From positions 84,246 to 148,245 of the forward strand of contig JACVRA010000230.1 in assembly GCA_019828545.1 (NCBI GenBank): a DNA stretch of 64,000 nucleotides, written 5' to 3'. The position numbers and the translations under genes were made by a program. The stretch comes from Paracamarosporium sp. OC-R06-R3 (Eukaryota > Ascomycota > Dothideomycetes > Pleosporales > Didymosphaeriaceae). Below, one piece after another: positions 21,352 through 32,657 of the stretch (the first letter of the stretch is position 1; each line of letters starts with the position of its first letter). Under the pieces are notes generated by a model. It had not been told where the DNA came from, searched no databases, and was given only the letters and a program-made list of their open reading frames with translations.

Positions 21352-22650
21352 TTATATCTTTGCGAGACGTGCGCCAATAACGTCTTCTTTCAGACTATCA
21401 ACGAAAGCTAACGCCTCAAGATATCCCGGATGATCCGCCCCTAGACAGTTCTCTTCAAGCTTCAATCCGGCCTCTGCATTGGCCATCGCATCATCATAAG
21501 CACCGCTAGTCTTCTGTAACCGCGCAATACGGTAGTATACACTCGCTACTTCGCGTCCAACAATACCTTCCGTCCGATACATATCGAGCATCAAGTTGAG
21601 GACCTGGAGCTCGCGGTCTCGCAGCCAGCTCTGTCGTTCCTCCTCTGGGAGACTTCTCAAAGCATCCATTTGCTGCTGTTCCTCATCCGAGATTGCACTA
21701 GGAAGTGTTTCCGGCATGCCATCCGCGTCGTATCCGGCATCGGCTGTTGCTGTCACATCCGTATTGTCTGTGAAGAGTGCTCTCGTCTTCTTCATACTGT
21801 TTTGCATGTCTTTTCTGCTCTGTTCTCCCTGCTGCCCTTCTCTTGTATTGAGGTTACATGCGGGGCAGTTGCATGTAAATCCATAACCGTCTTCTAGCTT
21901 GGAGACACGCTGGTCGCGCAACTGACCGTGCTCAGGAAGGTAGCTGATGCTGACCTCCTCGCCAGCCAGTATGTCCCTGGTAGCATGAACATTGAAAGTT
22001 TGCTGCAGAGGGTGGTAATTTGCCTGCGCGTTCGGAATGCAAGAGTGGTTGATGCGGGCGATAGCAGGGAAGAGAGCGAGTTCATATGCTGGCGATCCCG
22101 ATGAGGCTGCTGTGGTTGAATTTGACGCAAAGGGCTCTTCAAGCGGCACAGGATCCGTCGATGAAGGTTTGGCATTTCCTGGCAACGAGTTGGAGGATGT
22201 GATCTTGGTGGATAGCAAAGTTATCGACGATGCCAGATTGAACGAATTGCTCCGGAAAATACCCAGGATTCGAAAAGCCTCATTAAGATTCATCACCATG
22301 TGGCTCAAGCTTATGCGTCCAGGAACAACCGCAGACGTCTTCTCGATATCGTGGCCATCTTGCATGATCCTCTCACCAATCGATCCCCGGTTTCTTACCG
22401 CCCACCCTAGAACCTCAACCCATCTCCCTAAACTCTTAATACCATTTCCAGGATGCCAGCTCAACCCCAACAGTTTCTTCCGGCTCTTCTCATCTAGCTG
22501 CTTCGCATAGCTGAGAACGTCACTTGGTCGTTGACCGGGCCGTAGTGCGATGAGCGGTTTCTCGGCGAGAATCCTTGTCCCCCTCGGTATAGCTTGTTTT
22601 GCGAAAAGTCCAAGGCCTTTATCGGCAGCGGCTCGAACCTCGTAAAGCAT
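21352..22650 (-). CDS. SET domain protein (SMYD-like lysine methyltransferase)
   Basis: Single-exon, 432 residues from the ATG at 22650; the frame runs a little further upstream, but without an ATG. It opens with the SET start motif YEVRAAADKGLGLFAKQAIPRGTRILAE. After a variable insert come the catalytic SET motifs INHSCIPNAQ and GEEVSISYL near 190-250, then a Cys cluster (CNCPAC) typical of the post-SET zinc site. The C-terminal 180 residues are helical with TPR-like repeats, as in SMYD-type proteins. The expected reaction is S-adenosylmethionine-dependent lysine methylation, with unknown substrate. No MYND zinc finger is visible inside the SET domain, which is common for fungal members. Confidence 0.87.
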   Translation of the reverse strand: MLYEVRAAADKGLGLFAKQAIPRGTRILAEKPLIALRPGQRPSDVLSYAKQLDEKSRKKLLGLSWHPGNGIKSLGRWVEVLGWAVRNRGSIGERIMQDGHDIEKTSAVVPGRISLSHMVMNLNEAFRILGIFRSNSFNLASSITLLSTKITSSNSLPGNAKPSSTDPVPLEEPFASNSTTAASSGSPAYELALFPAIARINHSCIPNAQANYHPLQQTFNVHATRDILAGEEVSISYLPEHGQLRDQRVSKLEDGYGFTCNCPACNLNTREGQQGEQSRKDMQNSMKKTRALFTDNTDVTATADAGYDADGMPETLPSAISDEEQQQMDALRSLPEEERQSWLRDRELQVLNLMLDMYRTEGIVGREVASVYYRIARLQKTSGAYDDAMANAEAGLKLEENCLGADHPGYLEALAFVDSLKEDVIGARLAKI

Positions 22651-22959
22651 TCGAGCGCGTTTGTGGGTCAATCTCAGGTCGACAGAGATCGAAGAAGGGG
22701 GCGCGTGAGATCATGCCTAAAGCGGTTAGCTCACAGGGTTTTCTGTTTGCGTCTAGCCTTATGTGGATGCTGGATTCGCACGTTCGGCATCATGTCGCAT
22801 GCTTTTGACACAGGTGGATTATAGTGTGCATAAAACATATCGTGATGTAAGACGTTCTAATTTCTTCAAGCCGTTACTACGAAGCGCGATTGGCAGGTAA
22901 CAAGTGTTTTGTCCGACCTTGCGTATCATGCATGGAGGAGCTCTCACTTTGATAGAGCA

Positions 22960-23628
22960 TCAATATTTACTTCTTAACCTGCGAAACGAGCTTTGTTTCT
23001 GAGGTATATCGAATCGCTTCACCATTCTGGGCAAAAGTGGGTTTGGCCGATAGAAAACGGCTATTTGTTCAGAGCCATCACGCCATGCGGTCAGGGATAA
23101 TTTACTGTGCAGGCTCTCAGGCCACTTACTTTGAAGAACATCCACGCTGATCCGAGCGGGTCCAAAACTAGTAAAAGTGGGGTTTATGCAGGTTCTTCTA
23201 ACACAAAGTGCTTTTGAACCGGTATCATACCACCGCCAAAATAAAACTGAATAACAGTCGCCTTCGAGCTTCTGCACACCGCTAGAACGTCGCAAGTCAA
23301 AGAAGCAGTGGTCCGCTAACCACTTTTTGACTGAACTGCTAGCTTCGAGGACTGTGCGCTTGGATATGACTTATGTTCTCTTTGTGTGCGGTTCTTTGTG
23401 CGTGTCGTCTTTCACATCGAACAAACACGATGTTTCGGTGTAACCTTTCTCTTCCAAGATGATTTTTGAACAAAAATGAGAAGCAATCTCTTGTTGTCCA
23501 TCAACAAACAACGTTACATGAAGCCATAATGCGGCCTTTGAATAGAAATCCTTCCACCAAGCCTTAGTGTCACCGTCTTTAACATCTGGTTGGCTATTTG
23601 GCAATAACCTGCTGCTACAGACCTTCAT
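22960..23628 (-). pseudogene. Unidentified decayed gene: one frame with a single in-frame stop
   Basis: From an ATG at 23628 the minus strand reads 85 codons to a TAA at 23371-23373. The same frame then continues for a further 136 codons to a stop at 22960. A frame of about 220 codons with only one internal stop is unlikely by chance. The translation is diverse and protein-like: Trp, Cys and His are well represented, with segments such as WLHVTLFVDGQQ and VLFWRWYDTGSK. I do not recognise the family. I tried an intron across the stop (GTGAAA donor, CACAG acceptor), and it shifts the frame. The stop could come from CAA by a C-to-T change. It may instead be a gene with a splice pattern I missed. 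Confidence 0.4.
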
Positions 23629-24122
23629 CTAGTCTGAATAGCACCTTAACATGGGGCTTACTATCATGCAGTCGGTCTGTCTAGGATACTTTACCCAGCA
23701 TTCTTAAACTGCTCTATATCCAAAACCCCATGTGACATGGTACGACGCATTGACATCTGTAGATTTGATACAGTTTGTGGGATGGGGGATCATGTCATCT
23801 TTATCTTCTTTAGCGTTTCATGTTTTACTTTCCAAACATCTCCTTGTTCGGCTGTGCGATTCTTTCAGCGTTGGTTTTATACAAGCTAGCTAGAAACACT
23901 GTATCCTGCAACACTCGCTTTTCTAGGTGTTATTCACTATCAACCCTGATTGATCCTCCACCCATGTTGTTAACTGTACTCTATCTAGTACGTATATAGG
24001 AACAAATGCCCAAAGAAAAAACAAAAGGGAAGGAAATAACATAACGTGAAGAGACAGATCACATAGATTAGCAGACCAAAAACAAAAAGAACGATTGTGT
24101 CTGCCATCTGGGCAAAAGAAGG

Positions 24123-24224
24123 GGCTCAACCGGGATTCGAACCCGGGGCCTGTCACATTTCAGATTCAGTGAATCCAGGCGTTAATATCCCGAAGCGACA
24201 ATCATACCACTAGACCATTGAGCC
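24123..24224 (-). tRNA. tRNA-Pro (CGG) with a 31-nt intron
   Basis: On the minus strand the sequence folds as a tRNA. The acceptor GGCTCAA pairs with TTGAGCC; the D arm is GTC-TAGTGGTAT-GAT; the anticodon stem GTCGC pairs with GTGAC; the T arm is CCGGG-TTCGAAT-CCCGG. The anticodon loop is TTCGGG plus T38, giving anticodon CGG (proline). A 31-nt intron sits in the canonical position after base 37 and contains a GATTCA/TGAATC hairpin. The mature RNA is 71 nt before CCA addition, the same as yeast tRNA-Pro. Confidence 0.95.
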
Positions 24225-25469
24225 GATGTTTCTTCAACTGATTTGATGACAATTTGTCGGCTTGCACATATTATATACCTAAACAATCAAATCGGGAGCA
24301 AATGTCTTGGTTCCAAGACCCACAGCAACTAACCCGGATGCAGAGGACCTTGCGAACCTGACTCGCTTACGTACGATCGGTCACTGCAACGGCTGCCTGC
24401 ACATCCAAGCCCCTGTTGAACCATCTGTCCATGCAAGCCACATCCAACAACGCCCTATGACGCCCATCCCACGCCCATCATCTCGGATGCTTATCTCTGT
24501 CAGAAAAATCCCCGCGTCATGTTTTCGGAGTCTCGCGCCTCACAGTGTCAATCTGTCAGTCGCTTATTATGCAATGCACCGGATGCGTCGAGGCGGAGAG
24601 CCGATCCTCAGGCACACGACCGGGCACGGCCTTTGCTTCCCGCCGTCGCTGGCTCCCACGCGGCGCGATTAGAGCTGGAACAGCGGGAAGGGCTGGGCTG
24701 GGCCAGTGCGCTTGTGCATGTATGCTTCCGTACGCGACCGACACACCGACTCTGGCAGTGCCTGGAAGTCGTCAGGTGGTGAAGTGGTGGTCAGTCCACC
24801 CAAGTCCGCACTATGCCGTCCGCAGCGGTGTTTGTCTCAACGTGTAGGCGCTCATGCAGGCCACGATAACGAGTCGGGCCTATGCTGCTGCGCGCTGTGT
24901 ATGCTGCTTATGAATATCACGCGGCGATCGTATCAAGTGCGGGGAAAGCATCTGCGAGGTGCGTACTGCACTGGGTAGACTAAGCCCGGCCCATGCTTCG
25001 TTGGGACCGTCAGAGCGCCCCCTCCCGCGGCAGCACACTGCGCGATTACACACACCCGCCCCCCTCCCGCGGCAACGCCCTGCTTGCCATGGATCAACTG
25101 CACGACACATCAGCCAGCCCCTTGCGCCTCCAATCGCCTGGGTGCATCTGTGAACGGCTTGAAACTGTGCGTTGCCGCGCCCGCAGAAATCGCCCGCTTT
25201 GACCGCCCTTCCGGACTGTCTTATATATCCGAGCGGTCCAGCTCCAGCTGCAAGCTCCCTCCCACTCCCACCATACGCATTCCTCACTATCAATCACTCA
25301 ATCAGTGACTGCGGACTCCGGCCACGCTACTGACCCACGCTTCGTTCATTCCTCCTTATCTCATATTTAATCTCGTAGTAATTGCTGAGCTCGTCTTCTC
25401 TCTTATCGAGTTCGCTCTTGTTCACGTCCCTTGACGAACGACAACGACAACGACAACGACTACTTCATC
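24225..25469. other. Spacer upstream of the SAP-domain gene
   Basis: About 1.2 kb with no supported gene. Near 25017 and 25062 a GC-box-like CCCCTCCCGCGGCA element occurs twice in direct orientation, about 45 bp apart. It could be part of the promoter of the downstream gene. A CAACGA/GACAAC repeat (25438-25461) forms the leader just before the ATG. Confidence 0.5.
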
Positions 25470-26346
25470 ATGCAAGCTTCTCGTGTCTCATCTCGCGCCT
25501 TCAAGGCCGTTGCTGCTGGCAGCAAGCAGAGCCGCAGCCTCCACATGACTGGTCCTGCCACCTACTCGAATCTCCTCACCTCCGAGCGTCCTGCCATAAA
25601 CCACCCCCAGAGCCTGGCCGGTCTGCGCTACGAGTGCCAGGTACTCAAGCTCCCCACGACCGGCACAAAGGAAGAAGTACGTCCCCAATTCCCCCCGAAG
25701 CAAAAACAAACTCTCTAACATGCTCTCCACAGCTCACAGCCCGCCTCTCCGCACACGAGCTCACAAACGGCGCCCGCAACTTCAGCACCGCCGTCGACAG
25801 CTCAAAACGGCCGCTCGTGGGCGCCTCCTCGGTATCAGGCCACTCCTTCCGCCACTTCAACACAAGCCGCGAGCTCAAGGCGCCAAACGACAGCTCGACC
25901 ATCGACTTCGCCTTCATCCCCGACTTCGACCCGGATCTCCGCGCCAGTCCCGTCGCCATCGCCGTGCCCATCCTCCCAACCACCACGTCGCCAAACCCTA
26001 GCTACACATTCGCTTCTGCGCTCGCAGCCGCAGAGGAGGAAGAGCAAGAGGTAAGCATGCATTCACTCCATATGCACGCTGCAAAAACGTGCATCATGCA
26101 GCCAGACCCATTGCTAACTAACATGCCTAGGTCATGCTCCCCATGATCCACACCGTCTCGGCGCACGTCCACGCCCCCGCCGCCATGTCCGAAGTCCACG
26201 ACAACAACGCCATCGACTTCCAGGGCATGGCCTTCACGGTGGCCAGCAAGCTCGCGCGGCCCGTCGAGGAGGGCGCCTCCATGGCGCGCCAGATCTGGGG
26301 CGGCCTCGTCGACGACGTGCTCGGCCCCAAGGCGAAGCCCGCGTAA
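25470..26346 (+). CDS. SAP-domain protein, probably mitochondrial
   Basis: Three exons (25470-25676, 25733-26050, 26131-26346) give 246 residues; all introns are phase 0. The first 28 residues are rich in Arg/Ser/Ala with no acidic residue (MQASRVSSRAFKAVAAG), a typical mitochondrial presequence. Residues about 48-80 (LAGLRYECQVLKLPTTGTKE-ELTARL) form a SAP-like helix-turn-helix with the GTKEEL motif that in other proteins binds DNA or RNA. The SAP motif is split exactly at the first intron. The rest is low-complexity apart from a conserved-looking C-terminal segment. A role in mitochondrial nucleic-acid biology is inference from the SAP motif and the targeting signal. Confidence 0.82.
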
Positions 26347-26907
26347 CTTTTTTCTGTTCCCTACTTTTCTTAAGTGAGGCGTGCGTGGGTTGGTGGGTCT
26401 GTGCGGGAGGGGACCGACGGGATCCCCACTCTCCCTCCGCTCCGCTCCGCTGTAGTACATAAGTACCCTTGTCGTCGCGTCGACAAGCGAGCGAGCGCAT
26501 CGGGAATTTTTTTTATTAGAATCACGGCCTGGAGGTTACGGCACCAAGTGCGTGCCTATGTGTATACAAGTTGTAATTTTCTCTGCCGATTCTGGCGGGA
26601 TGTTTGTGTGGGGCGCTGAAAATGCGCGTTGCTTGAAGTGCTCAAGCTTATGAGAAATGAATCAAATCATATTCATCAATCTACTCAGATCGCCTTATTC
26701 CTATCTCTCAATGCAGTGGTGTTATTAACTGGCGGTTCCTGAAGAGTAAACCCCGACTCCTTGGTGGTTTGTCTTACTAAAAGAGTCCGAGTTTGCCTTT
26801 CGGCGGTCGTGCATGTGAGGCCCAGGTACCGGATTGCACATGCAATAGATGGAAACGTTTTATCTCTGCTTCTGGTCCAGCGGTAAGTTTTCCCAATCCC
26901 GCAGTTA
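26347..26907. other. Short convergent intergenic region
   Basis: This region lies between the 3' ends of the SAP-domain gene and the BTB gene. It is presumably their 3' UTRs. I see no repeat or RNA gene. Confidence 0.6.
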
Positions 26908-27798
26908 CTAATAACCATTGTCTGGCCAGTAACCAAGAACTTTCTTTTCGTCCCATATCATGTGATCCAAGGGGCACATGCACTGCTTCACATAGCATCT
27001 ACCATCCTTCACACTATCATCCCTCGGACCCATGTAGTCTCCCTCATTAGCTTCGTTAACTAAATCTTTATACCTATACAAGGCCCTACGGTTGAATGCT
27101 GGGGGTAGATTGAGTTCAGTTTCCGCAAATTCTTCATGGTCATCATAGTAGAGGATGCCCTCGCAAAAGTGGTCGACCAAAAGTTGTAGGATCGGATCTT
27201 CGGGAGGAATGTGCTCGAATGCGTGGATGACCGCGGTGTAAAAATCTCCTAGTTGAATACATTCATGCTTTATCTGGCAATTGAATGCTTGCTCGACTTC
27301 TTCTTGCATCTTTGTAGCAATTAGACGATCAGAGAGCGCATATGCCTTGACATATGCAGGGTAGCGCGAGCTTTCCAGTGTTCCACCAAAAAGGACTCCA
27401 GTATAAATCCAATCGACGAAAACATCGACTACATGTTCAATTAGCAACCCAATTTTGTGCAAGGCGAGACATCCCAATCTCGAATCCAGAGCCCACACAC
27501 TTACAATCATCTTCTTCAACGTCATGCAGCTGCACCAGGCCTTCTTGAGCTTCCTTCCATGACCCGGTCAACGCATTCTTGAAGTATTCGGAGTGATGTG
27601 TTAGGAGGGCTTTGTGGATGTGATATTTTTTCGCCTCTGGACCGATTTCAACAACGACCATGGCACCGTCTGTAACAACGGAACTACAGAGAGAAGTTAG
27701 TATCTTGTAAGTGCTTATAGCAAGTGTAGAATCATGACTCACCTGGGTTTTGGCATCGCGCGCCACTCTTGCTTTTTTTCACCGGAGCCCTCTGGCAT
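26908..27798 (-). CDS. BTB/POZ domain protein
   Basis: Three exons on the minus strand (27798-27743, 27683-27505, 27428-26908) give 251 residues. The BTB core begins after SSVVTDGAMVVVEIGPEAKKYHIHKALLTHHSEYFKNAL and continues LHDVEEDDFDVFVDWIYTGVL across the second intron. This is the HSEYF...ALTGSWKE...DVEEDDF...FVDWIYTG pattern of fungal BTB proteins that have no other named domain. BTB domains dimerise and often act as cullin-3 adaptors; the partner and target here are unknown. The first exon is only 56 nt. The acidic C-terminal half has no recognised fold. Confidence 0.85.
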
Positions 27799-29805
27799 TG
27801 TTGCGGGGCGAGGAAGTGTGTGCTCCTAGAGCGAGTCGATTGTGTGGTTGAGGTGAAAAAAAAAAGGGTGGGCGGACGGTAAACATAAGGTAGGCACGTA
27901 CCTGCCAAGACCTACCTTGTGGTGAGTGTGAGAGGAAAGAGCGACCGGGCAAACAAACAAACAACACCTGGGTACAAACGAAGTAAACAAGAGAAAAGAT
28001 AGTGAAAATCCTGAGTGTTACACGTTTCGGGAGAAGAGTTGTCTGGCTACATTGTATTCTCCGTAATTCTTTATGTGATATATCGCAATCGTAGCGTGCA
28101 TGTGCTTGTAAACAACAAACTTCGTGTCCCCAACGAAAGATGAAGTACATAAAGTGGCCATAGATTTGAGAGAACATTCCTGGAAAGACTTTTGAGATAC
28201 ACAGTGGCCTTAAGCTATAGTGTCGCAAGCCTACACAGCTGCAGCTTCCACAGGTGTAGTCATCGTATGCTACTCTTTGAGGCCTCTCACTCGAAGGTCG
28301 AGGATCGGGGTTGGCGATCGGATGAACCATCTTGGGGAGGGAGCTTCATACACTCTTCATACACATTCAGTGAGCTAAAACTCCAACATCATTGGTAGAA
28401 ACCTCCGTCGCCTCTTACGATGGTACTATGGCTTCCAGAAAACAGGGGACAGTCGTTGAGTAAACGTTGGCTGAGGGGAATCAGCGTGTCATGGGGGGTA
28501 AAACGTACTTCTGAACGGTTCACCACGCTGCCGTCTCCGATGGAAAGCGTTCCATCGGACGAGATGCCAATCGCAAGGTGCGCCATACGGATCAGGGCCT
28601 ACTCAAATTAATTCGTCACCGTGTGACGTAAAGCATCGAGCATGTCCAAAATGGCTCCCCCGAAAGCCTCAGGGGACTACACGCGGTTTTCCGACACTGA
28701 ACCTTCTCTTTGTCACTGTTGCAGATATGGTAGGCATACAAAGGCTTGGCTTTAGTGAAGACGCCGCATTGTGGCTCCTCATTCTTCATAATTGCTCGCG
28801 TCAAGAAGTCCTAAGCAGCTCGTTGCAACGCTGCACAACCTGGCTCGCAGCTTGAGATCACGTTACCTTACCCTCAAGTACCAAATGTACATGTCTACGG
28901 AGGGAAGCCAGTAACTGTTCACTGGCGTGGAAGCTCTCGTAAACGTAGAGGATTACTTCGGAAGGGGCAAGCACTTGCCTTACAGGCGACGAATATATAA
29001 TTCATGAGTAATCTCAACATTAAACGATAAGATTGCCTACTGTGGTCCAAAAGATACCGCAGTCAGTTATCTCTATGTGTAAGCTACCTACCACGCTCAT
29101 CGCAACCATGCATTCAACTCGCATCCGCAAATCAGTATACAATACACTTTCAGTGAACAATAGCCAACATCCTCTATCACAGATGTTCTTTATAATATTG
29201 GTCGCCTCTTTGTCAACCAAAGGGTCAACAAAGATGTCGAAATCTCGTTGCTTCACATATACTTCGAGCTCAACATCGAGGAAATTTTGGTTCATAATGG
29301 ACTTAACTGCCTCCTGCATTTTCTGGTTGTGTACAGACATGTGATCCTCTTGCCTCCTGATGTGGACGTATTAGAGACTCTGTTCTATGCTATTTGCAAA
29401 TCGAGACAATATAGATGAGCATGTAAATATAAATGTCTGATTACCTTTTATGTCGTAAGCTCTAGCTGCAAAAATCGTACCTACCATCAGTGAAACAACA
29501 CCTTCAGTTTTGCAATCACAACAATCTGCGAATTTGGTATCAAAGTCAAGATCACGAAGGCTCTAAATTAGTAGGGATTGATAGGATCTGTTGTTTGCCC
29601 TCTCAAGAAGACCTAGTAAGATACGCATTTGGAAACTTTCAAACTAATTGCGATAGATGCTCTTCTATTGGTCTCTATGTTCAACTGTCGATATAGATTG
29701 TCGCTCATAGAGGCAACGGTCAGGAAAACACATAACCTTTCGGCACCTTCGAAAAACAGATCACTGTTCGTTTGGCGTACAGGGAAATGAACACTCCCTT
29801 CAGTC
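27799..29805. other. 2-kb spacer without a supported gene
   Basis: This region separates two minus-strand genes and includes the BTB promoter. A minus-strand frame of 106 codons (29340-29020) starts with ATG and looks mildly protein-like (MQEAVKSIMNQNFLDVELEVY). It has no recognisable family and no splice partner I can find. Nothing else stands out. Confidence 0.5.
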
Positions 29806-30763
29806 TCAGCGAGCTCTGAAGCTGATGTCACCAGTAAACACACCGACGACAGCCCGGGAGCCATTCTCAGTCCTCACACCCCTAATTTGCTGATCGATTT
29901 TCCCCACAACACATGCCGGCAGGCCCACAAAAGCCTCCGAATCGTCAGATGTTATTATGTCGCTAATTTCTTGACGATTTAGTTTAGATCTCATCTGTGA
30001 ATAGATGACCCCGCAGGAAACTTGATCGGCTTCCAGTATTCGTGACTGTTCCTCAACTTCTTGTATAGCTAACATTCGTTGAGCATGTTGAGAGTCTTCT
30101 TCATCTGCTGGCTCTTCTTCTAAATCTTCTTTGCGTGCCTGGGCGTCTTCCTGTTGCTTCTTGGTAAGGTCAAGATGTTCTTGGATTTTCGTTTCGAGGG
30201 TTTGCAGCTGTTTCCCCACGTTGGCGCGATTTATCTCGGATGTTTCCTCAGAGCGGAGCTGGATCATGCTATTCTCAGATGAGTACACATCCATTGAGAC
30301 GAATTCAGGATATAACTCCTTACAGCTGAGTACTTGTGACGGCGAACTGAACCGTGGACTGGCAGGATTGCAGCTGCATTCTGTAGGTCCGTAGTTTTTC
30401 TTTATTCCATACACCAACTGTGAGACGATCTCTGAGAGAGAGTTTTGTAGTGCTAGAATGCTTCCTCCATTTTGCAAGGTTCTTGCTGAAGTCATTGCAG
30501 ACATTCCCGCATTTGTTCACAGCTTCAGCGATGCCTGTGCTCTTTAGATAGTCTTTGGCCACAGTTGCAGTAGTCTCTTCAGAGATCTTTATAGTTTCAA
30601 GCGCAGCCAGCGGTTGCCTAATGTTCGCTAGGGTGGTCGCGACATCCGCTACTACGTCTTGTGCTTCGGTAAGACCACTGACGAGATCCTGGAGCTGTAT
30701 AATGCTGGTTATGGCAACGCCAGTAATTCCAATAGCACCAGCTGTGATACTGAAAGGGTCCAT
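29806..30763 (-). CDS. Fungal STAND-type N-terminal domain protein (stand-alone)
   Basis: Two exons (30763-30324, 30268-29806) give 300 residues. The start MDPFSITAGAIGITGVAITS, then a helical region with STGIAEAVNKCGNVCNDF and RDRLTVGVWNKEKLRTYRMQLQSCQSTVQFAV, is the fungal N-terminal domain seen at the head of STAND/NLR-like proteins and annotated as the azaphilone cluster protein L N-terminal domain. A coiled coil rich in Gln/Glu/Lys follows, then a conserved tail SDDSEAFVGLPACVVGKI. No NTPase or repeat domain is attached. In fungi such domains mediate oligomerisation or death signalling. Here the protein may be an adaptor or a regulator of unknown process. The intron (55 nt) restores the frame precisely. 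Confidence 0.82.
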
Positions 30764-32657
30764 GGGATGTTTAATTCCGTAATACTAAATTCGTGTAGTA
30801 TCGTTTTCGCAAGTATGCAAATTGAAAGCGGTTGTTTTATATAGTTATCCTGAGCGCGAAAAAAGGCTATATCTTTCTCAGGGACCTTGGCTAATACAGC
30901 TTGTTAGGGACTTGGTTTCCTCGGTGCCTTGAGAGGATCTCAGCTGAGTCCGTAATACGAGGTTGCCAAGAACGCGGGGTCGCGAGGCGGAGCATGGGCT
31001 TCGACCAGGGGGCAGGCACAATAATGACATACAAGCAGTGCGATACCCTATTACGCAATTGAAGTGTATTTTTGAGCTATCTCTATGAATAAGATCTTTT
31101 GTATCGCAGAATCTCGTTGCCTGCAGCTTCGTACACCGGCAGGTGCAATGGTCCCGGCCAACGGATGTTGTAAGTAGCCAGGTAAAGTAAGAACAACAAC
31201 AAGGCTGTATTGCTATCTGCAGAAAAGAGTGTGTAGAGTAAGTGAGTCCGTGAGAAGTCTCCCTGAGAAGGAAAGAGGCGGAATAGTCTTGTTGACTATA
31301 GTCCGTGCACTAGGTGGTGCCTGCCTTATAGAAACTATGTGACGTAGTTACAGATGTTGGAAGAAACAAAATGAATAATAAACGATCAAATCAACTGAAG
31401 CTGGTTCAATGGTTGTCCATTACACTGTGTTTTTGTTTGGATAGAGATAAACTATCGGAGCATGAGATACTTTTGTATACCATGCAGATTTTGTGTGTTC
31501 AACTGCTGTTGGGGATTACTGAGGGAGAACATTGTCGTAGGTGTAGAAAATCACTTCGTATGTTGGCGGGGCGTCTGACCAAAGTAAAGATTAGAGTGGA
31601 GGTTCTTTGGGTCACCGAAATGAATATATAAATGTTTCTGGTATATATCATCTTTTTTTCTCACCAGTTCTCATCTCCGTATCTATTCCATTCCATGCTC
31701 TCCATCCAACTCACATTTAGCAATCCACTTCATTCTTTCACAACACTGACACAAACCTAAGCCATAGTTCTTAGCCAAGTTTGTCACTGTGAACGAACTA
31801 AACTCAGGCATTTCCTAAAACAGATAGCCTCTCACCAGCAGCATGGTTACAGGCAGCACCTTATGAAGCCCACCATTACGCATCTTTACAAACACATAGC
31901 ATATCTCATCAACATGCCTCGCACTATATACCTTATTGTATACAATTCTCCCCTCTTTCCCGCTCACTGGAGCCTCTGGATGCCACATATCGATAATCGA
32001 GATATTGGAAAGCGTATCCATGTCATTGGAGATGCACGAAACGGTTTTGACCTTTCCTTTGAGCGGAACTACAATCTCCGTAGTACTTCTCGTAGCCATC
32101 ATACCTTGGAGCTTGCGCAAGTTCTAGATTAACATGTGGTTGATGTCAAAGGAGATGGAAGTCTGAGCAACGACTAAATAGCGCATGACTCTCTCGAGCG
32201 AGCTGCGCTTCGCATCCCCGCACCAAGTTGAAGCTTGGTCTCAGCAGCTACTCAGGTTTGCTACCCTTCGTCTTTCGCAGTCATGCTCGGTAATATGTAC
32301 TAATTACTATGAATACAGGGACCAAGGAAAAAAGTTGCAATCACAAATTGTCAGACATGGCTTCGAGAGGTGGTGGCTGCGCTTGTGGAGGATAGGGTCA
32401 TGGGACAAGCAGCTCTTGAGCTTGTCGACAATGCTCCCAAAAACTGAGGCAAGAGTGAAGCAAGATGAATTGGGAATCATTACAGCTGCAATGTGAGAAA
32501 ATGTACCGGTTAGCATGTTTTAACGTTTTGTCTCTGGGAACCCCCCCGTACATGTATCATATGTTTCATGTTATTTGTCTCTCGAAAGAACTTATTTGAA
32601 AGCTCTTGCGCTATCCAGGGCCCCTTCCAGGTTTGTCTAACAACCCTCAGGAGTTTC
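30764..32657. other. 1.9-kb spacer without a supported gene
   Basis: Frames of about 85-105 codons exist on both strands (31371-31631 plus, 32120-31815 minus, 32185-32496 plus), but none has a recognisable motif or plausible splicing. The spacer includes the promoter of the STAND-type N-terminal gene on its left side. Confidence 0.5.

Noticed and set aside
29020..29340. 106-codon minus-strand frame with ATG
   Set aside because: It looks mildly protein-like, but there is no family signature and no neighbouring exon that joins in phase.
31815..32120. 101-codon minus-strand frame
   Set aside because: No motif, and no exon upstream or downstream continues it.
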